Assembly: GCA_021791495.1 (NCBI GenBank)
Contig: JAJYWN010000010.1
Coordinates: 1 to 64,000 of the forward strand
DNA: 64,000 bases
Source: Bacillota bacterium
GTDB lineage: Bacteria > Bacillota > Sulfobacillia > JAJYWN01
Direction: 5' to 3'
In this document: piece after piece, positions 18,453 to 27,840 of the stretch
Numbering within the stretch: the stretch's first letter is position 1
Layout: each line of letters opens with the position of its first letter
Made by a program: the position numbers and the translations under genes
Notes under the pieces: generated by a model
Database searches by the model: none
What the model was told of the DNA's origin: nothing
What the model saw: the letters and a program-made list of their open reading frames with translations, nothing else

Positions 18453-18802
18453 CCTAGGTGAGCGCTGCAAAACCCCAGTTGTCTAGCCAATCTGGAGAGT
18501 TCTTGGGACGGCATGCTGTCGGGCGCGAGTTAGTGCCAGAGGAGTACAAGGTTTCAGGGCAAAAGGTCGGTTTTCCGGACACTCGGGTGCACCAAACCGT
18601 CCGGAAATCCCGACACTTCTCCCCCCGCGGAGGTCAAGACAAGCCTTCTAGCGACGCGGCAGGTTACATAACTACCGAATCAATCCGGGTTTCCGGATGG
18701 TTACTAAGCGGTGAGGATCCACTTTTCCGACCATTCATGTTTTGAGAGCTCTGACACAGGGCATCGAACTCTCAGAAACCGCTTCTGCAGCGCTCACCTA
18801 GG
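18453..18802. mobile_element. Candidate MITE with perfect 17-bp terminal inverted repeats
   Basis: CCTAGGTGAGCGCTGCA at 18453-18469 is repeated exactly in inverse orientation at 18786-18802, bounding 350 bp with no coding potential. CCTAGG is itself palindromic and could be a 6-bp target duplication; the element proper would then be TGAGCGCTGCA...TGCAGCGCTCA, 338 bp. Subterminal GAGAGTTC motifs occur inverted near both ends. Inside, GTCGG.TTTTCCGGAC and GTCCGGAAATCCCGAC form an imperfect hairpin (about 18566-18616), with further TTTCCGGA copies near 18689. The element is less GC-rich than the surroundings and lies exactly where the ancestral secDF-recJ cluster is interrupted. It fills the gap of about 540 bp between two divergent genes. 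Confidence 0.6.
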
Positions 18803-18907
18803 GAGGAAGCAGGGGCGAAAGGAAGAAACTCGTGGTATTCCCCTTCCCCATGTGCCCGTCCCGTTACCTTCATCTGACCAAGTTTGGTCCTTGGGGGAGA
18901 CACAGGC

Positions 18908-21091
18908 ATGAAGAATCCGGACTCGAGGCGCCGGCCGACCGGCGCCACCCTGGCCCTATGCCTGCTCGCAGGCTTCTGCCTTCTCTTTGCACTTACCTTT
19001 GGGGGTTTGGATTTCGGACTGAAGACCGAAGCGGCCGGTAGCAATCCGGCCGGCAGTGGTCCGGCCGGGAGCGGTCCAGCCGGAAGCATCTCCAATGGGG
19101 ATGGGCCGCTCGCCTTTTCGCGAGCTGTGGCCGAGGAAGTGATCGGGGCCATGGTGGATGCCCTGGTTAAGGGCGATAGGGCTGCATTCCTGGCACAGCT
19201 GGATCCGGAAGCCGCCAGCACGGATGACCTAAGCGAGTTCAGTGAACCCAACCGGCAGCTCTTCGCCTCAGGCATCCAATGGGAGGTGCAGGAGACCTCC
19301 ACGGACCCGCCGTGGGCCGTGGTGTCTATGAGCGGGAAAGGGTGGTCCCTCCTATACCGGATGTCTTTTCGGGCCCTTGGAGACCGCTGGGTCATGACCG
19401 CCTCCAATCCAGTCCAGGTGGTGGCCGAGGGCGAGTATGAGCTGGACGTCACCATTACCCCGGAAGACCAAAACCTCAAAGTGACTGGCTCCTACACTTT
19501 CCGGCTCAACCGTTCCGTCCCCTCGCTCAGCCTATCGCTCTCTCACGGGCTGGCTATCAGCGCCCTGGCCCTGGATGGCCAGGATCTCCTAACAAGCCTC
19601 ACAGAGCAGGCATCGGGTGACATTGGCGTAGTGTCCATACCGCTGGTCGGCAATGTGACCGGTCGGAAACGGCTGTCCTTCACCTACAGCGGTCCCATGG
19701 CAGTACGTAGTCAATACGGATGGTACTCGGACTACATCGGCCCCGAGGGGGCTTATGTAAGGTATGGGTCGGGTTGGTTTCCGCGTTTTCCCTCAGACCC
19801 GTGGGATACTCTCACGCGGGCACGGATCACGTTCCACGTTCCACTTGACTGGACGGTGGCTTCCGTCGGAGAGGAGATCTCAGAAGAGAGCGACCCCAGC
19901 GAGCACACCATCACATTCCTGTCCAAGGAAACCGATATCCTGAGTTTCACCGCCGGTCCGTACCGGGTTACCACCTCTACGGCGGGCGGTGTCCCGATTT
20001 CTGTCTTCACTCTGCCGGCCAACAACACCGATCCCGACAGTGTGATGAAGATGGCTCGCGATGCTGTCGAGATCGAGCAAGCTATTCTTGGGTCTTACCC
20101 GTCCCGGTCGCTGACTCTGGCCGAAACACCGGACACAAACGCTTCTGGACACGGGGATATTGGCCTGCTGATCCTCGCTCCTCCCAAACGGGCACAGGTC
20201 TATGACGAGTTCATTGCCCATGAACTGGCCCACCAATGGTTCGGTCACGCCGTGCACCCGCCCGTAGGAGGGACTGGTTCATGGTGGCTTCGAGAAGGGC
20301 TCTCAAACTACGTTGCCGCATTGTACCTAGAGAGAAAGCATGGTAGACAGGAACTGCTGAACGCGCTCGGCCGTTTCGAGGAGAAGTACCTGGCCGCTAA
20401 GAAGCGGTCCGCCGAACCCGAACCCAACCTGCTCTTGGGCGGCTCTTCCTCCCCTCTGGCCGAGGCCGTGACCTATAACAAGGGCGCCTGGGTCTTCCAC
20501 CAGCTACGCCTGTTCGTAGGCGATGACGCCTTCTTCTCCTTGCTCAAGGATGTCGTTTCGCGTTACTCCGGAAAGTTCATGACCCTCGACGACTTCTTTT
20601 CCATGGTGACGGAGAAGGGAGGTGTGGCGGCCACCGATTTCTTGAAGACCTGGTTGACGAAGGTGGGACAACTTGACCTTGCGTTAGAGAATGTCAATCA
20701 AAGCAGGAATAACGATAGAACGTACCGGACCACCTTCAAGCTGGGCAACCGGGGAGACTTGCCAGCACCCCCGACGCCGGTGCGCCTCGACTACTACGGC
20801 GGGTCACTTACTTCGGTAACTCGACCCGGCGTCCCGTCCATCTGGGACACCCCCGGCCTGGTCTGGCGGATCGAAATCGACCCCGGCCACGAGGTGTGGG
20901 ACCAAGACCGCCAGAACAACCTGCTGATCCTTCATGCTTCGCCGCGAACCCGCCTGGCCATCTGGTTGAGCGGGGCGGTCGTCGCCCTCATCGCTACACT
21001 CTTGGCGATTGAGACGCCACGGGCGATGGTGTTTCGGATCCCGCGTGCGTTCCGGAGGTCTTCCATCCACGGGGCGCCTCCAGACAAATGA
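18908..21091 (+). CDS. M1-type metallopeptidase, membrane-anchored
   Basis: About 727 aa. An N-terminal transmembrane segment (about 13-35) is followed by a low-complexity PAGSG repeat linker. A region of about 100 residues that may be an NTF2-like or lipocalin-like domain follows, then beta-rich M1 N-terminal domains. The catalytic HELAHQWFGH lies at about 438-447, with the third ligand Glu in LREGLSNY about 22 residues on, as in gluzincins. A C-terminal hydrophobic segment (about 690-710) ends in a basic tail, so the catalytic part is probably outside the cell. The ATG at 18908 follows GGGGGAG. The M1 GAMEN exopeptidase motif is not seen, so aminopeptidase specificity is uncertain. Confidence 0.82.
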   Translation: MKNPDSRRRPTGATLALCLLAGFCLLFALTFGGLDFGLKTEAAGSNPAGSGPAGSGPAGSISNGDGPLAFSRAVAEEVIGAMVDALVKGDRAAFLAQLDPEAASTDDLSEFSEPNRQLFASGIQWEVQETSTDPPWAVVSMSGKGWSLLYRMSFRALGDRWVMTASNPVQVVAEGEYELDVTITPEDQNLKVTGSYTFRLNRSVPSLSLSLSHGLAISALALDGQDLLTSLTEQASGDIGVVSIPLVGNVTGRKRLSFTYSGPMAVRSQYGWYSDYIGPEGAYVRYGSGWFPRFPSDPWDTLTRARITFHVPLDWTVASVGEEISEESDPSEHTITFLSKETDILSFTAGPYRVTTSTAGGVPISVFTLPANNTDPDSVMKMARDAVEIEQAILGSYPSRSLTLAETPDTNASGHGDIGLLILAPPKRAQVYDEFIAHELAHQWFGHAVHPPVGGTGSWWLREGLSNYVAALYLERKHGRQELLNALGRFEEKYLAAKKRSAEPEPNLLLGGSSSPLAEAVTYNKGAWVFHQLRLFVGDDAFFSLLKDVVSRYSGKFMTLDDFFSMVTEKGGVAATDFLKTWLTKVGQLDLALENVNQSRNNDRTYRTTFKLGNRGDLPAPPTPVRLDYYGGSLTSVTRPGVPSIWDTPGLVWRIEIDPGHEVWDQDRQNNLLILHASPRTRLAIWLSGAVVALIATLLAIETPRAMVFRIPRAFRRSSIHGAPPDK

Positions 21092-21143
21092 GGCACCCCT
21101 GGTCGATCGCGTGGATTGTATAGAAAGGAGAGTAAGAACACCA

Positions 21144-22421
21144 ATGATCGCCATTAAAGGGGCTAGGGTCTGGACCCTTGGCCCTCAAGGCACCCTGGAG
21201 GACGGCACCATTCTCATTGAGAACGGCAGGGTCAAGGCAACCGGCACCCACCTGGAAATACCGGTCGACGCCACCATCATGGACGCCACTGGGTTGACGG
21301 TGGTTCCGGGCTTCGTCGATGCCCATTCCCACCTTGGCCTGTCCATTCAAGGGCTGGGCGCGGAGGACGCCAATGAACAGACAGAGCAGATTGGCCCCCA
21401 GTTGAACGTCCTTGATGCCCTCGACCCCGTTCACCCCACCCTGAAAATGAGTTTGGAGGGCGGGGTCACGACATCGGCCATGTTGCCTGGGGCGGCCATG
21501 TCCTTCGCCCAAATAGTCGAGAACATTACCGTCATGCCGGGGATGGCCTCGGTCCTGAAGGTCCGGGCGACTTATCCCGAAGTGTTGCGTGAAAAGGCCG
21601 GCATAAAGATGGCCTTAGGTGACCAGCCCAAACGCGCTGTCGAGGAGAAGAAAACCTCTCCGACCACGCGTATGAGCATCATGGCCATGATCCGCGAGAA
21701 TCTCAGGGCCGCCCAAGTCTATGCCGGGCGCCGTGCGAAGGGCGACGGTGGCGGTATCGGCGGCGACCTTGGTGGCGGCATTGGCGGCGGTGTTGGCGAT
21801 GTCGGCGTCGTTGGCAGCGGCTCGGAAGCCAAGGACGCGAAGAAAGAAGCCCTGGTCGGCCTTCTGGAACGTCGCTACCCAGCCCACATCCACGCCCATC
21901 GCGTGCGCGACATCCGTCTAGCCCTTGAGTTGAAGAAGGAGTTTGGGTTCGACCTGGTGCTCCACCACGCCACCGAAGGTTACCTGATGGCGGACGAGAT
22001 CGCCGCCGCCGGGGTGCCCTGCGCGGTCGGTCCCCTCCCCTTCGCCCGCCGGGGTAGCGAACTGGCACGGTTGTCGCTGTCCAATCCCGCCGAACTGGTG
22101 CGGGCGGGCGTGAAAGTGGCGCTCATCAGCGACTTCCCCACCTTCCCCGGACACTACCTCCCCATCCACGCGGGCATGGCCCACCGCGAGGGTCTTCCCT
22201 ATGAGGAAGCTCTCCGCTCCGTGACCATCAATGCCGCGGAGATTCTCGGCGTGGCCGGCCGCGTCGGCTCGCTGGAAGCCGGCAAAGACGCCGACCTTGT
22301 CGCTTTCGCCGGTGACCCGCTAGGTGCGATGAGCCGGGTCAAGCTGGTGGTGGCGTCGGGCGAGGTTGTCTTGGACCGGACATCCGGTGTGGCGGCGGCC
22401 GGCAAAGGAGGTCGGGCCTAA
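21144..22421 (+). CDS. Amidohydrolase family protein (imidazolonepropionase-like), copy 1
   Basis: 425 aa. Amidohydrolase TIM-barrel fold: VDAHSHLG near residue 60 gives the HxH metal motif, HIHAHRVRDI and VLHHATEGY give further His ligands, and LISDFPTFPG the late catalytic Asp. C-terminal NAAEILGVAGRVGSLEAGKDADLV is the composite domain typical of the family. A Gly-rich insertion of about 28 residues (DNA 21741-21825) interrupts the barrel before EALVGLLERRYPAHIHAH. Start chosen for AAAGGAG upstream. Its stop directly abuts the ATG of copy 2, so the two are one transcript. Substrate unknown. Confidence 0.88.
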   Translation: MIAIKGARVWTLGPQGTLEDGTILIENGRVKATGTHLEIPVDATIMDATGLTVVPGFVDAHSHLGLSIQGLGAEDANEQTEQIGPQLNVLDALDPVHPTLKMSLEGGVTTSAMLPGAAMSFAQIVENITVMPGMASVLKVRATYPEVLREKAGIKMALGDQPKRAVEEKKTSPTTRMSIMAMIRENLRAAQVYAGRRAKGDGGGIGGDLGGGIGGGVGDVGVVGSGSEAKDAKKEALVGLLERRYPAHIHAHRVRDIRLALELKKEFGFDLVLHHATEGYLMADEIAAAGVPCAVGPLPFARRGSELARLSLSNPAELVRAGVKVALISDFPTFPGHYLPIHAGMAHREGLPYEEALRSVTINAAEILGVAGRVGSLEAGKDADLVAFAGDPLGAMSRVKLVVASGEVVLDRTSGVAAAGKGGRA

Positions 22422-23591
22422 ATGCTGGCCATCCAAGGGGGCCGGTTCTACAGTATCACCCGCGGGACTTTCGATGGTGGCATCATGTTGGTGGACGGGG
22501 GGAAGATCGTGGCCCTCGGCCATGACGTGACTATTCCGGCCGGTGCCCAGGTCGTCGACGCCACGGTCAAGTCCATCGCCCCAGGATTCCTCGATTGCCA
22601 CTGCCACGTCGGCATCGTCCCCGAGGAAGTGGACTGGGAGTACAGTGACGTCAACGAAACCACCGATGCCGTTACCGGCCACGTGCGCGCGGTCGATGGC
22701 ATCGACTTCGACGACCGGGGTTTCCGCGACGCCATCGAAGGCGGCGTGACTGGCATGCTCATCCATCCGGGTTCATCCAACGTCATCGGCGGTACAGACA
22801 TTGCCGTCAAGGCCGCCGGGCCCATGGAGCGCCGCATCATGCGCGACCCGGCCGGCATGAAAATGGCCTGGACCGCCGGCGGCAGGGGCGGCACGCGGAA
22901 AGGCGCCAAGTACCCGTATCCGACAACCCGCATGGGCGTAGCCGGGATTCTCCGGACGCAGTTGGAACGGGCGAGTCAGTATCTCAGCGATAAGGCCCGA
23001 GCCGAAGCTCAAGGCAAAGAACCTCCAGCGATAGAGCCGCGCGAAGAGATGACCAGGGAGATTCTGGCCATGGTTTTGCGGCGAGAAATCCCCGCTCGCA
23101 TCCACTCCATGACGCCGGTCGATATCCGGTCAATCCTTCGTATCAAAGAGGAGTTCGGTTTCGATTGTTCGGTGGACCATGGTGATGAGGCCCATCTCAT
23201 CGCCGGCGAACTGGCGGCGGCGGGTGTACCTGTGGTCTACGGACCCTTCATCGGGGACCGCTACGTGCCCGCGTTCAGGAACTGCACCACCGACGCCCCG
23301 CGGCTCTTGGCCGAAGCCGGAGTGCTGACCGCTTTCCAGACAGACCACCCCGTTTTGTCGGTGCGTGACCTTCGACTCCAGGGCGGCCTTACCGTCCGCT
23401 ATGGGACGTCAGAGGACATGGCTATGAAAATGCTAACCATCAACGCGGCGAAGATCATGGGCTTGGAGCGGCGACTGGGTAGTTTGGAGCCTGGCAAGGA
23501 CGCGGACTTCTCCATCTTCTCCGGTCACCCGCTGGAGGTGCTTTCAAGGGTGGAGGCCGTCTACATCGATGGCGAGTTGGTTAGCCGGTGA
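22422..23591 (+). CDS. Amidohydrolase family protein, copy 2
   Basis: 389 aa, clearly a paralogue of the preceding gene. It has LDCHCHVG for the HxH motif, RIHSMTPVDI and DHGDEAHL for middle ligands, FQTDHPVLS for the catalytic Asp, and NAAKIMGLERRLGSLEPGKDADF at the end. The middle motif differs from copy 1 (HSM rather than HAH). It has no Gly-rich insertion. AAAGGAGG lies 10 nt before the ATG, inside the upstream gene. The stop is 3 bp from the stop of the convergent VWA gene. Two diverged copies in tandem suggest either two substrates or a heteromer; neither can be decided here. Confidence 0.88.
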   Translation: MLAIQGGRFYSITRGTFDGGIMLVDGGKIVALGHDVTIPAGAQVVDATVKSIAPGFLDCHCHVGIVPEEVDWEYSDVNETTDAVTGHVRAVDGIDFDDRGFRDAIEGGVTGMLIHPGSSNVIGGTDIAVKAAGPMERRIMRDPAGMKMAWTAGGRGGTRKGAKYPYPTTRMGVAGILRTQLERASQYLSDKARAEAQGKEPPAIEPREEMTREILAMVLRREIPARIHSMTPVDIRSILRIKEEFGFDCSVDHGDEAHLIAGELAAAGVPVVYGPFIGDRYVPAFRNCTTDAPRLLAEAGVLTAFQTDHPVLSVRDLRLQGGLTVRYGTSEDMAMKMLTINAAKIMGLERRLGSLEPGKDADFSIFSGHPLEVLSRVEAVYIDGELVSR

Positions 23592-23594
23592 AGA

Positions 23595-25544
23595 TCAGGT
23601 ATGACGCGATGGTGCGGCTTGAAGGTCAGGAGGGTGACGTCCTCCCTGGCTCACCTCCAGGCGCTTGAAACGCTCCTGGGCGACGATCTGGACCATTTTC
23701 TCTTTCTCCAACTCGTCTAGGATGTAGAGCGTGCCGCGCGCCTCCCGCACCAGGCCCTCCAGGAAGAGGCGGTTTGGCTCCAGCCCGATGCAGGCGAACT
23801 GAACGCGGTTGGCGGCCACGGCCTGCGCCGCCTCGCGCGCGTCCCGCATGGGGTCCACCGACCACTTCGGTACCGTCGGAATGCCGTCAGTGATGAGCAC
23901 CATCAAGGGGTTGGAAACGCGGTTCTGCATCAGGTAGTTGAGGGAGGTGTCCAGCCCGTGGGCCAAGGGCGTCAGACCCAGAGCCTGCACCCGCTTGAGG
24001 CTGTTCTCCGCCCGCGAGTAATCGCGCGTGAACGGCAACCACAAGAAGCTGTCCCGCTCCTGGAAGACCACCACCGCCACCCGGTCGCGCGTGGACAGCA
24101 GGAGCTGGGTGGCCAGGAACTGGGCCGCCCTTAGCCGCCGCCCCGCCATACTGGCGCTGGCGTCGATGACCAGGCAGAGGTCGATAGGCTGGCTCCGCTT
24201 CCGCTCGTAGAAGTGCAAGTCTGGGACGCCGATGTGCAAGGGTGACCGCCCGAAGTGGCACCGCTTGGCGGCCGCCAACACGGTCTCGGGAACGGCGATG
24301 TCGCCGCGCAAACGGCACCGGGCTGCCGGTACGGCCTTGATAGTGTCCGAACCGGCCTCTGGACCCAGGCGGGTGGCCCGCGAAGCGGCGCGGTGGCCTC
24401 GGGCCAGGTTACCGCCGGTGATGGGGACGGAACGGGCCATGGCGCGCAGGCGCATCTCCACCTCGCGGTGCCGCCGGCGCAGGTAGTCTGCCAGGGCCAG
24501 TCCCGATGGGGTCAGGGACGGCCCGTGAAAACCGTCGTTTACCAGCCCGCGGCGCTTGAGCTTCGGCAGGGCGCCGGGGGCGGGTCCCAGGCGGGTCAGC
24601 TCAGGCTTAAGCTCCCCCCACCCTTTCCCCTGTCCGAGCGCTTCCAGGTAAGCACGGGCATCGTCCAGGCTGGCGAAGTCTTCCACCAGGGTGTTGGCCA
24701 GCTGGAGCATCCTGGCGTCGTTGGCGGCCTCACGGCCCAGCCGCCCCCCGTCCACGCCGGTACCGCCTCCCCCAGCGCTCCCTGATTCCTCATAGCCCTC
24801 TCGGCCTGATAAGCCACCGGCAGCACTGGACGCCCCAGGCGCTCCCTGGTCCCCCTGGGAGGTCACCGATCTGCCTTGGGAAGCGGGCGCCGGATCGGGC
24901 GGAGGGGGCGCCACGCTCCATGGGCCGCGTCCCGGCCCCTTGAGAAATGAGTCCGTGAAGGAAGCGTAGGGCGAAAGGTCGGCCGGCTGCCCCCCTCCCG
25001 ATAGGGAGACCTCGTTCCGGATACGGTCAATGCGGCGGAGAGAGAGTCCTTGGGCGGTGATGGTCCCTTCCACCGCACTTACCAGGTAGAACAGGAAGAC
25101 CAGGTCGGCATCGTCCAGCATCACGGCCAGGTGAACGTGGTTGAGGTGCGCCCGCCGGAGGCTTTCCTTAGTACCGTAGGCCAGCAGGCCAGAGGCGCGC
25201 CCGCCGCCGGTCCCGGTCTGCACGTCGATGAGGTCCCGCAGTCCGAAACGGCCGAAGCGGTCGGCGGCCGCCACACAGGCCCGGCCCACGCTACGGTGGT
25301 CCACCTGACCGGCGTCGTGGAAGATGTCCGCGTGCACGACCTGGTCCGGTTTGGGGCGACCGTAGAAGACCAGGCCGGCATCGGCCGCCGCCACGATCTG
25401 GACTTCGCCCGGCAGGCCCGGGATGAGTGTGTGCAGCCTGCGGCTGACGACGGCCGTCTCGCCCAGGCGGACTCCGCCCCCCCGCGTCAGTGCCGTTCCG
25501 ATCTTGGCCGCCGCCGCCTCCCAGGCCCGTCTAGCTCCGCTCAA
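23595..25544 (-). CDS. VWA-domain protein, magnesium-chelatase D-like
   Basis: 649 aa. The C-terminal von Willebrand A domain begins near residue 450 with an intact MIDAS motif (DASASM), a later TPL and an ITDGIP Asp. The N-terminal 190 residues look like a degenerate AAA-type or ChlD N-terminal region. The middle (about 205-275) is Pro/Gly/Ser-rich, followed by helical segments (LANTLVEDFASLDDARAYLEALG). It overlaps the AAA gene by 4 bp (ATGA), which mirrors the ChlI/ChlD partnership in which AAA hexamers drive insertion of a metal. No tetrapyrrole or corrin gene is nearby, so its real client is unknown; alternatives are MoxR/VWA-type chaperones. Confidence 0.78.
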   Translation of the reverse strand: MSGARRAWEAAAAKIGTALTRGGGVRLGETAVVSRRLHTLIPGLPGEVQIVAAADAGLVFYGRPKPDQVVHADIFHDAGQVDHRSVGRACVAAADRFGRFGLRDLIDVQTGTGGGRASGLLAYGTKESLRRAHLNHVHLAVMLDDADLVFLFYLVSAVEGTITAQGLSLRRIDRIRNEVSLSGGGQPADLSPYASFTDSFLKGPGRGPWSVAPPPPDPAPASQGRSVTSQGDQGAPGASSAAGGLSGREGYEESGSAGGGGTGVDGGRLGREAANDARMLQLANTLVEDFASLDDARAYLEALGQGKGWGELKPELTRLGPAPGALPKLKRRGLVNDGFHGPSLTPSGLALADYLRRRHREVEMRLRAMARSVPITGGNLARGHRAASRATRLGPEAGSDTIKAVPAARCRLRGDIAVPETVLAAAKRCHFGRSPLHIGVPDLHFYERKRSQPIDLCLVIDASASMAGRRLRAAQFLATQLLLSTRDRVAVVVFQERDSFLWLPFTRDYSRAENSLKRVQALGLTPLAHGLDTSLNYLMQNRVSNPLMVLITDGIPTVPKWSVDPMRDAREAAQAVAANRVQFACIGLEPNRLFLEGLVREARGTLYILDELEKEKMVQIVAQERFKRLEVSQGGRHPPDLQAAPSRHT

Positions 25545-27697
25545 CGGTGGAACAGTTCCTCCTCCGTACGGACCAAGTTCTCGGGACTTAAGGCCGACAG
25601 GGGACGGGCCACGTGCGGTGGCACCTCCACACGGTATTCCAAGGGATTGGCGATGCCTCCGCCCCCCCAGACCCCGCTTTCGGGGCCGGCGTGGCCACCG
25701 GCGCCCGGGACCGGAACCGGGACGGGTTCATCGATGTTCCGGCCGGGCCCCGGATCGGCCGGTTTTCCCGCCAGGTTGCGGGACGGCACCGTGCCGGGCA
25801 TGGGCGCAAGTGTGGGCAGGCGGCTGGGGTCCTTGATGCGCGGGGGTTCGCAGGAAACACCCGGAACAGCGGTGTTCACGCTGGCCCGACCGGCGGGCCC
25901 CGACGGGTCCTGGGGCCGGCCGGCGATCCATTCTCTGAACCTATGGAAAAGGTGACTCCAGTCGAAGGGTCGTTCGTTTGTGGTGGACCCAGCCTCCGGT
26001 GGCATGCCGGTTTGGGCCTGGGGCGAAGCGGATGCGGCCCCGCCGGTTGCGCCGGCCTCGGCGGCCACACCAACCCCGCCGGCAGCCTGCGCTGGACTCG
26101 CCTGCCGAGAGGCGACGGTCCCGGATGACTGAGGCGCCGCGGCCTTTCCCGGCCCTTTCATGACACCGGGCACACTGGTCAAGGCCTCCTTGGCGTTGGC
26201 CGCCGCATTTCCGCCCGTGGCGCCCGCAGTGTTCTCTGCTCCCGTAGCCGCAATTCCGCTGCCCTCCGCGCCCTCGGCTCCTTCGGCTGTCTCCTCATCC
26301 GCGCCCGCCCGCTCCTCGGCGTCGCGGTTACGGCGGTCCGCCCTGGAACGGATCTTCTCGCCGATGTGGTCGGTGATGCGGGCCAGAGTGTTTGTTTCCA
26401 CACGGTGCTGAAAGGCCAGGGGAACGATGAAAGCGATGTCGTCGTAACTCACGCGTTCCCGGCGGTCCAGGGCGGCACAGGCCCGCGAACCGTGGAACAC
26501 CGCCTCGATGGCGCGAAGGCTCTCCAAGCCGAAGTCCACGTAGAGCCGGGCCAGGAAATCCTGCATCGGCCGGGAGAGACGCACGCGCGCCAAGGATTGA
26601 GCGCGGCTCTCTTCGATCACGTCGGCACTGCCGGCGTCCACTTCCGACACCGTCACGGTGGCCCCCGCGACCACCGCCCCGGCCCCCCCGGCCGCCACCA
26701 TGGTCCCCGCGGCCGCCGCCCCGGCCCCCGCAACCACCGCCTCTGCTTCCGCCGCGGACGAACTGGATGTCGCCGCGGGGGCGGCACCGGCAGCACCGGC
26801 GGCACCGGCAGCACCGGCGGCACCGGCAGCACCGGCGGCACCGGCAGCAAAACCGAGGGCCGGGCCCGCCAAAACGACGGTCGAAGTGGTGACGGAGGTT
26901 CCTACTGAGGTGACCGTCGCGGTGGTGGCTGGGGTGACCGTCAGGCCGGCGCTGGGGCCGGCCGTCACTCCCTGTCCTACCGTCTCGGCCTGGGCCAATA
27001 TCCGCCGCACCGTGTCCACTTCCGACGGTCGCGACACCGTGACCACGAAATCGAAGCGGTCCGATAGCTGCCGCCGGATGGTCTCCAGGGGACCGGGGTC
27101 CTCATCAGGATTACTGGCGGCCCAAACCGATACGTTCACGGGCATCTCCACCGTGGGCAGGCCCGACTCCTCGATCTGGATCCGTCCCGGCTTGGTGCCC
27201 ATGACGTCCAACAGAATGTCGGCCAGCTCCGGCGACGTGTCGGCCAGCCGGTTGATCTCATCCACGAAGATGATGCCCCGGTGCGCCTGGGCGATGGTCC
27301 CGGGCAGAAGCGCCGCCACCGGGTTTGACGGGTCGGAAATGCGGGCCAGATCGATAGTGCCCACCACCGTGCCCGTCTTAGCCGAGTGGGAAATTTCAAG
27401 GAACGGGAGGGGCACTTCCTCCACACCTAGCGCGGCCACTTCCGCCGCGCCCAGCCCGACATGGGCCGGGCAGTGCGGCCGCTGGGGGTCGCAGTTACAT
27501 AGGCAACCCTTGATGCGTTTGATCCGCGGGAACAAGCTCCGCGCACTGCGCAAGATGGTGGTCTTCCCGGTCCCGCGCAGCCCCTCTACGTGCAGGTGGA
27601 GCGGAACCCCGGCCAGGGTGGAGAGGACGGAGGCTTCGATGGCCCGGAAGAGTGCGGAGTTCCCCTGGTGGCGGATCAGGCGGCTGTAGGGCTTCAA
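25541..27697 (-). CDS. AAA ATPase, magnesium-chelatase I-like, with Ala-rich insertion
   Basis: 718 aa from a TTG start at 27697 that follows GGGAGGA by about 8 nt; the open frame further upstream merely shadows the next gene. Walker A EGLRGTGKTT is at 38-47, a Cys cluster CLCNCDPQRPHC at 65-76, Walker B IIFVDE at 142-147, a sensor Asn in ASNPDED near 196 and Arg-containing RRQLSDRFDF near 208-217. The VVGTIDLARI and ALLPGTIAQAHRGI segments match ChlI. Residues about 240-350 are an Ala/Gly/Val/Thr-rich insertion, partly an 18-bp tandem repeat, ahead of the helical lid (about 365-450). A long Pro/Gly-rich C-terminal region follows. Probable partner of the overlapping VWA protein. Confidence 0.85.
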   Translation of the reverse strand: MKPYSRLIRHQGNSALFRAIEASVLSTLAGVPLHLHVEGLRGTGKTTILRSARSLFPRIKRIKGCLCNCDPQRPHCPAHVGLGAAEVAALGVEEVPLPFLEISHSAKTGTVVGTIDLARISDPSNPVAALLPGTIAQAHRGIIFVDEINRLADTSPELADILLDVMGTKPGRIQIEESGLPTVEMPVNVSVWAASNPDEDPGPLETIRRQLSDRFDFVVTVSRPSEVDTVRRILAQAETVGQGVTAGPSAGLTVTPATTATVTSVGTSVTTSTVVLAGPALGFAAGAAGAAGAAGAAGAAGAAGAAPAATSSSSAAEAEAVVAGAGAAAAGTMVAAGGAGAVVAGATVTVSEVDAGSADVIEESRAQSLARVRLSRPMQDFLARLYVDFGLESLRAIEAVFHGSRACAALDRRERVSYDDIAFIVPLAFQHRVETNTLARITDHIGEKIRSRADRRNRDAEERAGADEETAEGAEGAEGSGIAATGAENTAGATGGNAAANAKEALTSVPGVMKGPGKAAAPQSSGTVASRQASPAQAAGGVGVAAEAGATGGAASASPQAQTGMPPEAGSTTNERPFDWSHLFHRFREWIAGRPQDPSGPAGRASVNTAVPGVSCEPPRIKDPSRLPTLAPMPGTVPSRNLAGKPADPGPGRNIDEPVPVPVPGAGGHAGPESGVWGGGGIANPLEYRVEVPPHVARPLSALSPENLVRTEEELFHR
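26783..26848. repeat. 18-bp tandem repeat in the AAA gene
   Basis: GGCACCGGCAGCACCGGC is repeated about 3.7 times without a break. On the coding strand it gives alternating Ala-Ala-Gly. It is in frame, since the unit is a multiple of three, so copy number can change without breaking the gene. Confidence 0.9.
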
Positions 27698-27840
27698 ACA
27701 GATTCCTCCCGCTCGTGGCAGGCGGCCGGACGCCGTCGCCCGACGGTGACGCCGCCGCGAGCGGAGGGGCCGGCCAGCCATACGTGTAGCTTGTCCGCCG
27801 GCCCCACCCTTGATGCCGCCTGAACCGGCGAAAGCACTTC

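Noticed and set aside
18459-18796. Small gene or pseudogene inside the inverted-repeat element
   Set aside because: Short frames exist on both strands but none has a start with a ribosome binding site or protein-like sequence; the palindromes explain the structure better.
19753-20257. CRISPR arrays or tRNA/rRNA genes anywhere in the window
   Set aside because: No regularly spaced direct repeats of array length and no tRNA or rRNA signatures were found. The interval given is only an example of a shadow region checked.
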